A stretch of 57,828 nt of DNA from the NCBI RefSeq assembly GCF_014648595.1, contig NZ_BMRK01000025.1:1-57828 (forward strand), given 5' to 3'. Below are positions 50,387-57,828 of this stretch, piece by piece (position 1 is the stretch's first letter; every line of letters begins with the position of its first letter). This DNA is from Nocardioides luteus. GTDB taxonomy: Bacteria; Actinomycetota; Actinomycetes; Propionibacteriales; Nocardioidaceae. Under the pieces are notes generated by a model that saw nothing but the letters and a program-made list of their open reading frames with translations, was not told the DNA's origin and made no database searches. The position numbers were made by a program, and so were the translations under genes.

Positions 50387-52110
50387 GTGTCTCCCTGACG
50401 CGCCGGCCCTGTCTCTTCGGTCTCGACAGGCTCGACCTCCGGTGGGGCGGGGGGCCGGGCCGGCGCGCCCTGGGGCGGCTGCTGGTGGTGCTCGCCGCCG
50501 CTGCGTACGCCGTCCTGCTCAGCGTCTCCCCCGCGCAGGCGCACGCCTCGCTGATCGGCACGAACCCCGAGGAGGGGGCGGTGCTGGACGCGGCGCCGGA
50601 GACGATCACCTTCACCTTCGACGAGGCCGTGACCCTGCCGCCGGCGGGCGTGACGGTCTACGACGCCAAGGGCGAGGAGGTGACTTCGGAGGCGACCGCG
50701 AGCGGCACCGAGATGAAGGTCGAGCTCGCCGAGGCGAGCAGCCTCGGCGACGGCACCTACGTCGTCGCCTGGCGCGCCGTCTCCGCCGACGGCCACCCGA
50801 TCTCCGGCTCGCTGACCTTCGCGGTCGGCGCGCCGAGCCTCAGCGTCGCCCCGCCACCCTCCGCCGAGCCGTCGAAGGCGACGGCGGCGATCCACGGGGT
50901 GCTGCAGTTCATCCAGTACGCAGCGCTGCTGCTGGTCGTGGGCCTGGTCTGGTTCCGCGCGCTGATCGTCGGTGAGCACCGGGTGCCCGACCGTGCCACC
51001 ACGCGGGTCCAGAAGCTCCAGATCCTCGCGGGCATGGTCGCGGTGCTCGCGCTGGTGTTCCTGGCCCCGGCCAGCGGCGCGCTGCAGAGCGAGAGCGGGC
51101 CCGGCGCGATCTTCACCTACGACGCCTGGTCGCCGGCCTCGGTCGGCAAGGAGTGGCTCAGCGCACTGGTGGGCATCATCGGCATCGCGGCCGCGCTCGC
51201 GCTGCGCGAACGGCCCCGACTGGCCGCGCTCGCGGCGCTGGTGGCGATCGTCTCCCCGGCGCTGGTCGGCCACTCCCGCGCGGTCGTGCCGGCCTGGCTG
51301 GTCACGGCCACCGACATCATCCACCTCGTCGCCGGCGCACTCTGGCTCGGCGGCCTGGTCGGGCTCGCTCTGACCCTGCCGCTGATCACCCGGCGGGGCA
51401 CGGTCGCAGCCGAGATCGTCACCCGCTTCTCCACGCTCGCCGCCGCCTCGCTGGCCGCTCTCGCGCTCTCCGGCGTGCTCATGGGCTGGCGGATCCTCGA
51501 GTCGTGGACCAACCTGCTCAACAGCACGTACGGGACCCTGCTGATGACCAAGGTGGCGCTGGTCGTCGCGGTCTCGGTGATGGCAGCCGGCAACCGGCTG
51601 CTGGTCCTCCCCCGCGTCCGGCAGGCGGCCGGCCACGACGACACCGTCGCGGCCGGCTCGATGCTGCGCCGGGCGGTGCTGATGGAGATCGGCGTGCTGG
51701 TCGTGGTCCTCGGCGTCACGGGCTTCCTGGTCGACCGACCGCCGCAGGCAGAGGTCCCCTCCGCCGGGGGCGGCACCGCTGCGGTGGCGCAGACCGGCAC
51801 CCAGGCCGCCGAACTGGGCGACGACCACCGGGTCTACGCGACCCTGACGCCAGGGACGCCCGGGCCGAACGTGCTGCGGCTGCAGATCCAGGACGCCACC
51901 GGTGAGCCGGTCGAGGCCGCCGCGCTGCCGACCGCCAAGCTCCGCTCGGGTGACGTCGACCTCGGCAGCCTGCGGCTGACCTCTGTCGGCGCCGGCACCT
52001 GGGAGAGCGACGTCGTCCTGCCGACGGGCGGCACCTGGGAGGCGACCGTCGGGCTGCGGCTGGGCGAGTTCGAGAGCCCGCTGGGGGTGCTGAAGTTCTC
52101 CGTTCGGTGA
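50383..52110 (+). CDS. CopC-CopD fusion copper transport protein
   Basis: A 575-residue protein. After a signal sequence, mature His54 begins a CopC domain (about 54-155: 'HASLIGTNPEEGAVLDAAPETITFTFDEAV', 'VSADGHPISGSLTF'), whose first His and the later 'DGHP' bind Cu(II). The CopD membrane domain follows (about 175-450) with 'HGVLQFIQYAALLLVVGLVWFRAL' and 'DIIHLVAGALWLGGL'. The tail resembles a YtkA-like beta-domain. It probably imports copper. Residues 12-22 (FGLDRLDLRWG) are an in-frame translation of the dispersed repeat at 50419-50442, just before the hydrophobic core. Confidence 0.9.
   Translation: MSVSLTRRPCLFGLDRLDLRWGGGPGRRALGRLLVVLAAAAYAVLLSVSPAQAHASLIGTNPEEGAVLDAAPETITFTFDEAVTLPPAGVTVYDAKGEEVTSEATASGTEMKVELAEASSLGDGTYVVAWRAVSADGHPISGSLTFAVGAPSLSVAPPPSAEPSKATAAIHGVLQFIQYAALLLVVGLVWFRALIVGEHRVPDRATTRVQKLQILAGMVAVLALVFLAPASGALQSESGPGAIFTYDAWSPASVGKEWLSALVGIIGIAAALALRERPRLAALAALVAIVSPALVGHSRAVVPAWLVTATDIIHLVAGALWLGGLVGLALTLPLITRRGTVAAEIVTRFSTLAAASLAALALSGVLMGWRILESWTNLLNSTYGTLLMTKVALVVAVSVMAAGNRLLVLPRVRQAAGHDDTVAAGSMLRRAVLMEIGVLVVVLGVTGFLVDRPPQAEVPSAGGGTAAVAQTGTQAAELGDDHRVYATLTPGTPGPNVLRLQIQDATGEPVEAAALPTAKLRSGDVDLGSLRLTSVGAGTWESDVVLPTGGTWEATVGLRLGEFESPLGVLKFSVR
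50419..50442. repeat. Dispersed repeat copy inside the CopC-CopD coding sequence
   Basis: GGTCTCGACAGGCTCGACC followed by TCCGG, eight codons in frame with the gene. It is the only copy I found that lies within a gene; the others are at gene borders. The following GTGGGGCGGGG also matches the border copy at 43477. Confidence 0.93.
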
Positions 52111-52146
52111 GGCTCAGACGGTGAGGCTCAGACGGTGAGGCTCAGA
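52105..52146. repeat. Three perfect 14-base tandem repeats at convergent stops
   Basis: CGGTGAGGCTCAGA repeats three times, followed by a partial CGGTGAC. The first unit contains the TGA of CopC-CopD, and the last unit contains the TGA (as TCA) of the convergent lipoprotein gene. The array probably grew by slippage or unequal exchange. It is not a hairpin terminator. Confidence 0.95.
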
Positions 52147-52969
52147 CGGTGACGGGGAGCCGCAGCGTGTGGATCATCCCGTCGACGCGTACCTGCACGA
52201 AGAAGACGTAGTCACCCGCCTTCGGCGGCTTCACGTGGATGCCGAGGCGGGTGCCGTCGGGTCCGTTCTCGGGGCCGCCGAGGGGGTGCAGGTGGATGAC
52301 CTCGCCGGTCTCGCGGCTGAAGGCGGTCACGTGCGCGTACGTGCCGAGGTAGGTGCCGAGGTTGACCGGCTTGCCGGCCGGGTCGGAGACGAGCACGCCG
52401 ACCTCCTGGTCCTTCCCGGGCTTCGGGGTCTCCTCCAGTGCGGCGACCACCGTGCCGTCGTCGGAGCCGGGCACCTCCACCTCGGTCGGCCCCGCGACCG
52501 CCGCGCTCGCGCCGAGCATCGCCTGCTCACCCTTGCCGTCGGGGGTCTTCGCCGCGAACTCGACGACGACCCGGTAGGTGCCGCCGGCCGGGAGCGTCAC
52601 CTCACCGGACCAGGCACCGGCATCGCCCTGCGACGGGTGCAGGTGGCGGAAGACCTCGAGGTCGTCGCGTACGACGTAGAGGTGGAGGTCCTTGGTCTGC
52701 TCCTCGATGTAGTCGCCGACCGGCTCGCCGTCCTTGGTGATCGTGAAGCTCACCGTGCCCGGCTCACCCGCCTTCGCGGGCAGGCGTACGTCGCCGATCT
52801 CGTAGCCGCCTGCTGTCGCGGAGGTGCCGTTCGCCCCCTTGATCGCGGTCACCACCGTCGCCGCGCTCGGCGCGGAGGAGGGGTCGGCTGCCTCGGGCTC
52901 GCCACCGCAGGCGATCAGGGTGACCGCAAGGCCGAGGGACATCACGACGGCAACGATTCCGGCACGCAC
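52142..52969 (-). CDS. Secreted lipoprotein with HLHP motifs, likely copper-associated
   Basis: A 275-residue predicted lipoprotein: a signal ending 'LIAC' and then 'GGEPEA'. Two beta-sandwich-like halves follow. Each has a His pair: 'EVFRHLHPSQGDAGAWSGEVTLPAGGTYRVVVEFAAK' and 'GEVIHLHPLGG'. The end 'VDGMIHTLRLPVTV' adds another His. It faces the CopC-CopD gene. Similar secreted proteins accompany copper genes in actinobacteria and may bind metal, but no function is proven. GTG 52969 is chosen because it gives the signal a charged start; ATG 52942 is the alternative. Confidence 0.78.
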   Translation of the reverse strand: MRAGIVAVVMSLGLAVTLIACGGEPEAADPSSAPSAATVVTAIKGANGTSATAGGYEIGDVRLPAKAGEPGTVSFTITKDGEPVGDYIEEQTKDLHLYVVRDDLEVFRHLHPSQGDAGAWSGEVTLPAGGTYRVVVEFAAKTPDGKGEQAMLGASAAVAGPTEVEVPGSDDGTVVAALEETPKPGKDQEVGVLVSDPAGKPVNLGTYLGTYAHVTAFSRETGEVIHLHPLGGPENGPDGTRLGIHVKPPKAGDYVFFVQVRVDGMIHTLRLPVTV

Positions 52970-52992
52970 GGGGTAAAGGGTGACACATGCGT

Positions 52993-53013
52993 GGGTCTCG
53001 ACAAGCTCGACCT
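52993..53013. repeat. Dispersed repeat copy
   Basis: GGTCTCGACAAGCTCGACC lies between the divergent lipoprotein and terC transcription units, upstream of the riboswitch. Confidence 0.88.
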
Positions 53014-53074
53014 CCTCGACCGGGGCGTTCGTGAGACAGGGGATTGCGGTCGGCTTCGGTGCGACCGATACCCT

Positions 53075-53178
53075 TCTTCTCGAGGGGAGTACCTCGCCAA
53101 GCTCGTTCCGGTCAGTACGTCGGTGCCGACACCGTCCCGGGACGACGCCCCGATCAGGGGTGAGGGAGACCTCAGACG
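53075..53178 (+). promoter_or_regulatory. yybP-ykoY (manganese) riboswitch upstream of terC
   Basis: The two conserved blocks of this riboswitch class are present in order: GGGGAGTA (53084-53091) and GGGGTGAGGGAGACCTC (53157-53173). Between them is a GC-rich arm with GTGCCGACACCGTC. The yybP-ykoY class senses Mn2+ and often precedes terC/alx-type genes, as here. The closing strand CCTCAG (53170-53175) can alternatively pair with CTGAGG (53191-53196), which contains the terC ribosome binding site. Binding of the metal, by holding CCTC in the aptamer, would free the site. Control of translation is inferred. Confidence 0.85.
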
Positions 53179-53203
53179 TCATCGACACGCCTGAGGACCC
53201 TGC

Positions 53204-54130
53204 ATGCTGCATACCATCGCCACGCCCACCCTGTGGGCGGTCACCATCGCTGCCGTCGTGGTGCTGATCGCGCTCGACTTCCTGCTCACCCGACGCCCGC
53301 ACGAAGTCTCCATGAAGGAGGCGCTGGGCTGGTCGGCCTTCTACATCGCGCTGCCGCTCGCCTTCGGTGTGTGGGTCTGGAGCGCCCACGGCAGCCAGAC
53401 CGGCTTCGAGTACTACACCGGCTACATCGTCGAGAAGTCGCTCAGTGTCGACAACCTGTTCGTCTTCATGCTGCTGCTCGCCGCCTTCGCGGTGCCGCGC
53501 CACCTGCAGCAGAAGGTGCTGCTCTTCGGCATCGTCGGAGCGCTGGTGCTGCGCGGCATCTTCATCGCGCTCGGCGCCGCCGCGCTGTCCCGGTGGGACG
53601 TCGTCTTCCTGATCTTCGGAGCGATCCTGCTGGCCACCGCCGTGAAGCTCTTCGTCGAGGCGCTGCAGGGCCACGACCAGGAGGTCGACCCCGAGGAGAT
53701 GCTGGCCGTACGTCTCGGCCGCAAGATCGGCCTCAAGCCGATGGCCATCGTGGTGCTCGCCATCTTCGCCACCGACATCATCTTCGCCGTCGACTCGGTG
53801 CCCGCGGTCTACGGCATCACCGGCGACCCCTATCTCGTCTTCGCCACCAACGCCTTCGCGCTGCTCGGCCTGCGCGCCCTCTACTTCGTGCTCGAGGGCG
53901 CCCTGTCCAAGCTGGTCCACCTCTCCTACGGTCTGGCCGCGATCCTCGCCTTCATCGGCGTCAAGCTCGGCCTCCACTGGGCCCACGGCCACTGGGCCGG
54001 CGTCCCCGTCGTGCCCACCTGGCTCTCGCTGGTGATCATCGTCGGCATCCTCGCCGTCACCGTCACCACCAGCCTGATCGCCTCGTCGCGGTCGGAGCGC
54101 GAGGAGGTCCTGGAGAGCTCGGACGCCTAG
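53204..54130 (+). CDS. TerC/Alx-family membrane protein
   Basis: A 308-residue protein with about nine membrane segments. The TerC motifs are complete: 'EKSLSVDNLFVFMLLLAAF' in the first half and 'LAIFATDIIFAVDSVPAVYGI' in the second, each with the paired acidic residues thought to bind Mn2+. Relatives (MntP-like Alx, MeeF, TerC) export manganese or supply it to secreted enzymes. The ATG has TGAGGA seven bases upstream, within the riboswitch switching helix. It is monocistronic and followed by a complex hairpin set. Confidence 0.93.
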   Translation: MLHTIATPTLWAVTIAAVVVLIALDFLLTRRPHEVSMKEALGWSAFYIALPLAFGVWVWSAHGSQTGFEYYTGYIVEKSLSVDNLFVFMLLLAAFAVPRHLQQKVLLFGIVGALVLRGIFIALGAAALSRWDVVFLIFGAILLATAVKLFVEALQGHDQEVDPEEMLAVRLGRKIGLKPMAIVVLAIFATDIIFAVDSVPAVYGITGDPYLVFATNAFALLGLRALYFVLEGALSKLVHLSYGLAAILAFIGVKLGLHWAHGHWAGVPVVPTWLSLVIIVGILAVTVTTSLIASSRSEREEVLESSDA

Positions 54131-54135
54131 ACGGC

Positions 54136-54276
54136 TGTGTTGGTCTCGAGCCGGGCTCGCTCGTCCCTCACGAGCCCGGCTCGACCGACGGGGCTCCTCC
54201 CCGTCGGTCGAGCCGCGGGCCCCACGTCGCTCGAGCCGCCGGAGCCGCTAGGCGGAGGCGTGTCGAGACCAACACA
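54136..54276. repeat. Multi-hairpin palindromic element after terC
   Basis: Outer arms TGTGTTGGTCTCGA (54136-54149) and TCGAGACCAACACA (54263-54276) are perfectly complementary. Inside are a 12-base-pair stem (GAGCCGGGCTCG, 54148-54159, with 54171-54182), a second perfect 12-base-pair stem (54182-54193 with 54199-54210) and a weaker CCGCC/GGCGG stem. The right side, GCCGCCGGAGCC..GGCGGAGGCGTGTCGAG, is an inverted relative of the block in units one and two at the left end of the window. It lies between convergent genes and could end both transcripts. Confidence 0.85.
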
Positions 54277-54290
54277 TCGGCCTTCCCGCG

Positions 54291-56675
54291 TCAGTCCAGC
54301 GCAAGCCCCTCCGCAGGACTCACCTTGACCGCCCGCTTGGACGGCGCCACGCAAGAGATGAGCCCGGCCAGGCCTGCCACGAGGACCACCGCGACCAGCT
54401 GGAGCACCGGCATGTCGAACCGCGCGTCGTCTCCGGCGACGACGCCGTCGAGCAGGACCTCGCTGCCTCGCCAGGCGATGAAGACACCCAGGACGGTGCC
54501 GACCACGGCGGCCACCGCGGAGAGCAGCACGGCCTCGGCGGCGAGCGTGCGCCGCAGCTGACGGCGAGTCAGACCGAGCGCCCTCAGCAGCGCGTGCTCG
54601 CGACCACGCTCGAGCACCGAGAGGCCGAGGGTGTTGGCGATGCCAGCCAGCGCGATCAGCACCGAGATGGCCAGCAGACCCACGACCGCCCAGGTCATCA
54701 CGTCGAGCTGGAGCTCCACCCACGCGCGGTCGGCCTTGCCGTTGGCGAGGTCGGCGTCCGGGAGAATCGCGCTCAGCGAGCCGCCCAGCTCCTCGGCATC
54801 GGCACTGCGCGCGGCACGGACCCAGATGGCGTACGTCTTGGGGTTCTGGGTCAGCTCGGCCAGCGTCTCCGCCGAGACCCGAGCCGCCCCGTCGATGGCG
54901 TCGACCTTCACCTCGAGCGTCGTGGTCCGACCGTCGAGCGCGAGCTTCACCTGGTCGCCGTCGAAGAGCTCGTCGGCGGCCTCGTAGGGCAGCACGATCG
55001 TGCCCTCGTCGACGCTGATCTCCTTCAGCGGTACGTCGCTGACCGGCGGGGCGACCACCGGCAGCGGCAGCGGGGCGCTCTCTCCCTTGCCGACGGGCTC
55101 GATCGTCGCGACCGCACCCGGCACCTCGACCGCGTCGTCGACCCCGCCGACCTTCTCGACCCGGCCGAGAGCGTCGGCGGCTATCGGCTCCGTGCCCGAC
55201 TGCAGGACCATGTCGATCGGGTGCTGAGCGGCCATCTCGTCCGAGAGCGCACCACGGATGGTGTTCATCCCGGTGAGCACACCGGTCGTCAGCGTGACGC
55301 CGACGAGCAGAGATGCCGCGGTCGCCGCGGTGCGCTTCGGGTTGCGACCGGCGTTGGCCGAGGCCAGCTTGGCCGGCGTGCCGGAGACCACAGCGAGCGC
55401 GTGACCGGCCAGGTGGACCAGCGCCGGCACCAGCACGGGCCCGAGCAGCATCACTCCGACGAAGGCGACGGAACCGCCCAGCAGCACGGTCATCAGGCCG
55501 GCGAACGGGTCGTTCACGGACACCGCGAAGAACATCATCGCGACACCGGCCAGCACGATTCCCAGGCCGAGGGCGATCCGGAGCCTGCCGGCCCCACGGA
55601 CCTCGAAACCCTCCTGCGGGCGGAGCGCGGCGAGCGGGCTCAGTCGCATCAGGCGACGGGTGGGTAGCCAGGAGGCGACCAGGGTGGTCAGCACACCCAT
55701 CGCGCCTGCACCGACGAGCCACGGCCATTCGTAGGAGACGTCGCCGAGCGGCGCGTTCTCGGCGAGCGCCCTGACGACCGCGACGATTCCCCACCCGAGG
55801 AGTGCGCCGATGACGAGCCCCAGGAGCGTGGCGAGGACGCCGAGGACGAGTGCCTCGCGGCGTACCGAACGGAGCACCTGCCGCTTCGTCGCCCCCATCG
55901 CCCGCAGCAACGCGAAGTCACGCATCCGCTGGGCGAACAGGATAGTGAAGGTGTTGGTGATGACCAGCACCGAGACGAACAGCGCGATGGCAGCGAAGAT
56001 CAGCACCATGTAGGCGACGACGTCGATCTCGTTGTTGAGCCGCTTCTGCAGGGTGTCGACGAGCTCGCCGGAAGCGACCCAGTCGTCGTCGGCGGAGCCG
56101 GTCGCAGCGGTGAGCAGCATCGGGACGTAGCTGTCGCTCCACTCCTGCATCTGTGGCCAGGTCACGTAGAGGTTCGAGGACCACATGTTCGGTGCGTCGA
56201 CCAGGCCGACCACGGTCACCTCGGCCACGTTCGCCCCGCTGCCGACGCGAATCGTGTCGCCGACGGCCACGTCGTGGGTCTTCGCCGCGGCGGCGTTCGC
56301 CACCGCCTCGCCCGAGGCGGTCGGGAAGCGGCCGGCCTCGAGGGTCTGCCACTGCCAGCGGCTCTCGGTGGAGACCGTGCCGATGGGGACCCGGTCACCG
56401 AGCTGCTTCTTCTCGGTGCGTACGGCCTGGTAGCTCGTGCCCATGGGCCAGCCGCCCTGGTCGACGTACTTCTCGATGGCCTCGTCAGCGGGGAACTCGA
56501 CGCCGCCGACCGCGTTCTGGAACGGGGCGTCAAGGCCGGCCTGGAGACCGGACTTGGTGGCCGAGGTGAGCGCATTGGTCACCACGATCAGGGCGACCGC
56601 GGCGACGACCGCGACCACTGCTGCCGCATAGCGGCGGGCGTAGGTCCGCAACGATGCGAACAACACCGTCCGCAT
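54291..56675 (-). CDS. FtsX-like ABC transporter permease (MacB/LolC-type)
   Basis: A 794-residue permease with two copies of the FtsX domain. An N-terminal helix (about 12-35) is followed by a large external domain (about 40-210). A membrane block of three helices (about 215-345) includes the mechanotransmission motif 'RDFALLRAMGATKRQVLRSV'. A second copy follows, ending 'RGREHALLRALGLTRRQLRRTL'. Such permeases do not import; they drive work outside the membrane or export peptides, antibiotics or lipids. It overlaps the ATPase stop (TGATG). The cargo is unknown. Confidence 0.92.
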   Translation of the reverse strand: MRTVLFASLRTYARRYAAAVVAVVAAVALIVVTNALTSATKSGLQAGLDAPFQNAVGGVEFPADEAIEKYVDQGGWPMGTSYQAVRTEKKQLGDRVPIGTVSTESRWQWQTLEAGRFPTASGEAVANAAAAKTHDVAVGDTIRVGSGANVAEVTVVGLVDAPNMWSSNLYVTWPQMQEWSDSYVPMLLTAATGSADDDWVASGELVDTLQKRLNNEIDVVAYMVLIFAAIALFVSVLVITNTFTILFAQRMRDFALLRAMGATKRQVLRSVRREALVLGVLATLLGLVIGALLGWGIVAVVRALAENAPLGDVSYEWPWLVGAGAMGVLTTLVASWLPTRRLMRLSPLAALRPQEGFEVRGAGRLRIALGLGIVLAGVAMMFFAVSVNDPFAGLMTVLLGGSVAFVGVMLLGPVLVPALVHLAGHALAVVSGTPAKLASANAGRNPKRTAATAASLLVGVTLTTGVLTGMNTIRGALSDEMAAQHPIDMVLQSGTEPIAADALGRVEKVGGVDDAVEVPGAVATIEPVGKGESAPLPLPVVAPPVSDVPLKEISVDEGTIVLPYEAADELFDGDQVKLALDGRTTTLEVKVDAIDGAARVSAETLAELTQNPKTYAIWVRAARSADAEELGGSLSAILPDADLANGKADRAWVELQLDVMTWAVVGLLAISVLIALAGIANTLGLSVLERGREHALLRALGLTRRQLRRTLAAEAVLLSAVAAVVGTVLGVFIAWRGSEVLLDGVVAGDDARFDMPVLQLVAVVLVAGLAGLISCVAPSKRAVKVSPAEGLALD

Positions 56676-57385
56676 CAGCGCGTCACCCCTTCGATGTGCC
56701 CGTCCTTGACGGTCACGATCTCGTCGGCGTACGCAGCGGCGGAGTCCTCGTGGGTCACCATCACCACGGTCTGGCCGAGCTCGCGGACGCTGCGGCGGAG
56801 GTGGTCGAGCACCTCGGCCGAGGTCTCGGAGTCGAGGTTGCCGGTGGGCTCGTCGGCGAAGAGGATCGCGGGCTGGGTGACCAGCGCACGGGCGATCGCC
56901 ACCCGCTGCTGCTGGCCGCCGGAGAGCTCGGAGGGCTTGTGGCCCAGGCGCTTCCCGATGCCGAGGGTGTCCGCGATCATCTGCGCGCGGGCACGGGTCT
57001 CATCGGTCACCCGCTTGCCCGCGAGCTCCAGCGGAAGCTGGATGTTCTGGCCGGCAGTCAGCATCGGCAGCAGGTTGAAGGCCTGGAAGACGAACCCGAC
57101 GTTCTCCCGCCGGAATACGGTCAGCTTGTCATCATCGAGATTCTCGAGCGGCTGCCCCGCCACCATCACCTGCCCGCTCGTAGGCCGGTCGAGCCCGGCC
57201 AGGCAGTGCATCAGCGTCGACTTGCCCGAACCGCTCGGGCCCATGATGGCGGTGAACGCCCCGCGCCGGATCTCCAGATCCACCCCGCGCAACGCATGCA
57301 CCTCAGTCGCACCCTTGCCATAAGTCTTCGTCAGGCCCACCGCTCGGGCGGCCGCCGTCATCGTGGGAACAGAGGTCTGTGTCAT
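56675..57385 (-). CDS. ABC transporter ATP-binding protein (MacB/LolD type)
   Basis: A 236-residue ATPase for the FtsX-like permease. Walker A GPSGSGKST, the Q-loop 'GFVFQAFNLLPMLTAGQNIQLPL', the signature LSGGQQQR, Walker B 'ILFADEPTGNLD' and 'VMVTHEDSAAAYADEIV' are all typical of the LolD/MacB group. ATG 57385 is used; an internal ATG at 57361 is possible. It is coupled to the permease by a one-base-class overlap. No regulator is adjacent, and the gene begins after a repeat field. Confidence 0.93.
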   Translation of the reverse strand: MTQTSVPTMTAAARAVGLTKTYGKGATEVHALRGVDLEIRRGAFTAIMGPSGSGKSTLMHCLAGLDRPTSGQVMVAGQPLENLDDDKLTVFRRENVGFVFQAFNLLPMLTAGQNIQLPLELAGKRVTDETRARAQMIADTLGIGKRLGHKPSELSGGQQQRVAIARALVTQPAILFADEPTGNLDSETSAEVLDHLRRSVRELGQTVVMVTHEDSAAAYADEIVTVKDGHIEGVTR

Positions 57386-57828
57386 GCCCCGAAGCCTCTC
57401 GTCGCCCGCCGTCATCCCGCATCGGGCTCAGGGCTGATCCGCGTGTACGACCTGGGGTGGATGAATGGGGACGATCTCAGGGGAATCCCTGACCCAGCTG
57501 CCCGTTGGGTCCTCCGGTGGTCGAGCTTGTCGAGACCACCCCACCCGCAACACCAGCCCCCGGCGGTGTTCACCGGAGGTCGAGCCTGTCGAGACCTCCC
57601 TGCCGGAAACGTATCGCCGAGGCTGGTCTGGGCCGCCGACCCTTTCCTGAGGGTCTTCTCGACCTGCCCCGGAGTCAAGGACGGCCTACGGCCGCCGGCT
57701 TCGCCGGCCGCTTCGCGGTCCTGGACACCGGAACAGGTCGAGAAAAAACATGGCTGGCTATCGGGGCGGCGGCCCAAGCGTGGCGCGGAGTCATGGCTCC
57801 ACCGGTGGTCGAGCTTGTCGAGACCACC
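57386..57828. repeat. Right-hand non-coding repeat field
   Basis: No gene is supported here. Dispersed repeat copies lie near 57519, 57577 and 57803. The last one ends at the window edge, so the field continues. The right copy of the cloverleaf element is at 57656-57744. The tail from about 57750 (GGGGCGGCGGCCC, then GCGTGGCGCGGAGTCATGG) is the reverse complement of a segment related to 660-705. The promoter of the ABC ATPase gene must also lie here. Confidence 0.85.
57656..57744. repeat. Cloverleaf-forming element, right copy, inverted
   Basis: Outer arms TTCTCGACCTG (57656-57666) and CAGGTCGAGAA (57734-57744) are perfectly complementary. The inner part read on the minus strand matches the left copy over about 30 bases, with the same CCGC-GAA-GCGG and CCGGC-GAA-GCCGG hairpins and GTCCTTGAC. 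The third hairpin is changed. The outer arms differ in sequence from the left copy but still pair. Confidence 0.75.

Overview
This is a high-GC chromosome segment with many GTG starts, ATGA/GTGA overlaps and tightly packed operons. The gene set (glnE beside a short GlnA2-like glutamine synthetase, fused glutamine-dependent NAD synthetase, DUF1707, DUF1918, alpha-E/ATP-grasp/transglutaminase operon, YcnI and CopC-CopD) points to an actinobacterium. The dispersed GGTCTCGACAAGCTCGACC repeat, seen at gene borders through the window, suggests Nocardioidaceae (Nocardioides or a relative); that placement is inference. I see no phage, transposase, CRISPR array or tRNA gene.

Layout. 1-925 is a non-coding repeat field. 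926-2350 holds an AEC transporter and a DUF1707 membrane protein. 2453-7385 is one regulated unit: a NitT/TauT-type ABC importer, a beta-hydroxyacid-dehydrogenase-like enzyme and a convergent FCD-type GntR repressor. The same 16-bp palindrome precedes the repressor and the importer. 7396-10765 carries a GH13 glucosidase, a cold-shock protein, a YbaK editing protein and a spermidine-synthase-like protein. 10953-17466 holds an MHYT sensor, GlnE, a class I amidotransferase and a GlnA2-like synthetase. 17516-24098 holds a SatD module, a secreted GH67 alpha-glucuronidase and NadE. 24148-29022 holds two GNAT proteins, PanB, a potassium-channel-like protein, a sugar dehydrogenase lipoprotein and a small protein.

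29098-32300 is the ATP-grasp/alpha-E/transglutaminase operon. 32360-33439 has three small genes. 33614-36752 is a maleate-type catabolic cassette: MatC-like carrier, maleate isomerase and divergent IclR regulator, with four evenly spaced operator-like dyads between the divergent genes. rnpB (RNase P RNA) is at 36817-37183, followed by a frameshifted gene and HrpB. 40613-44223 is rich in regulators (TetR, MerR, Crp), each of TetR and MerR with a clear dyad. 44390-48909 has a GDSL esterase, a flavin-dependent oxidoreductase running antisense into an IclR gene, and a 3-oxoacid CoA-transferase pair. 49084-52969 is a copper-handling cluster. 53075-54130 is a yybP-ykoY-type riboswitch with terC. The window ends in a MacB/FtsX-type ABC pair and another repeat field.

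Most striking are (i) a self-folding cloverleaf-like element at both window edges, in inverted orientation, whose outer stem is kept by compensatory changes and which is present in one tandem repeat copy but absent from its neighbour; (ii) the riboswitch, whose final strand can also mask the terC ribosome binding site; (iii) the phased operators; and (iv) the one-operator regulon of the ABC importer.
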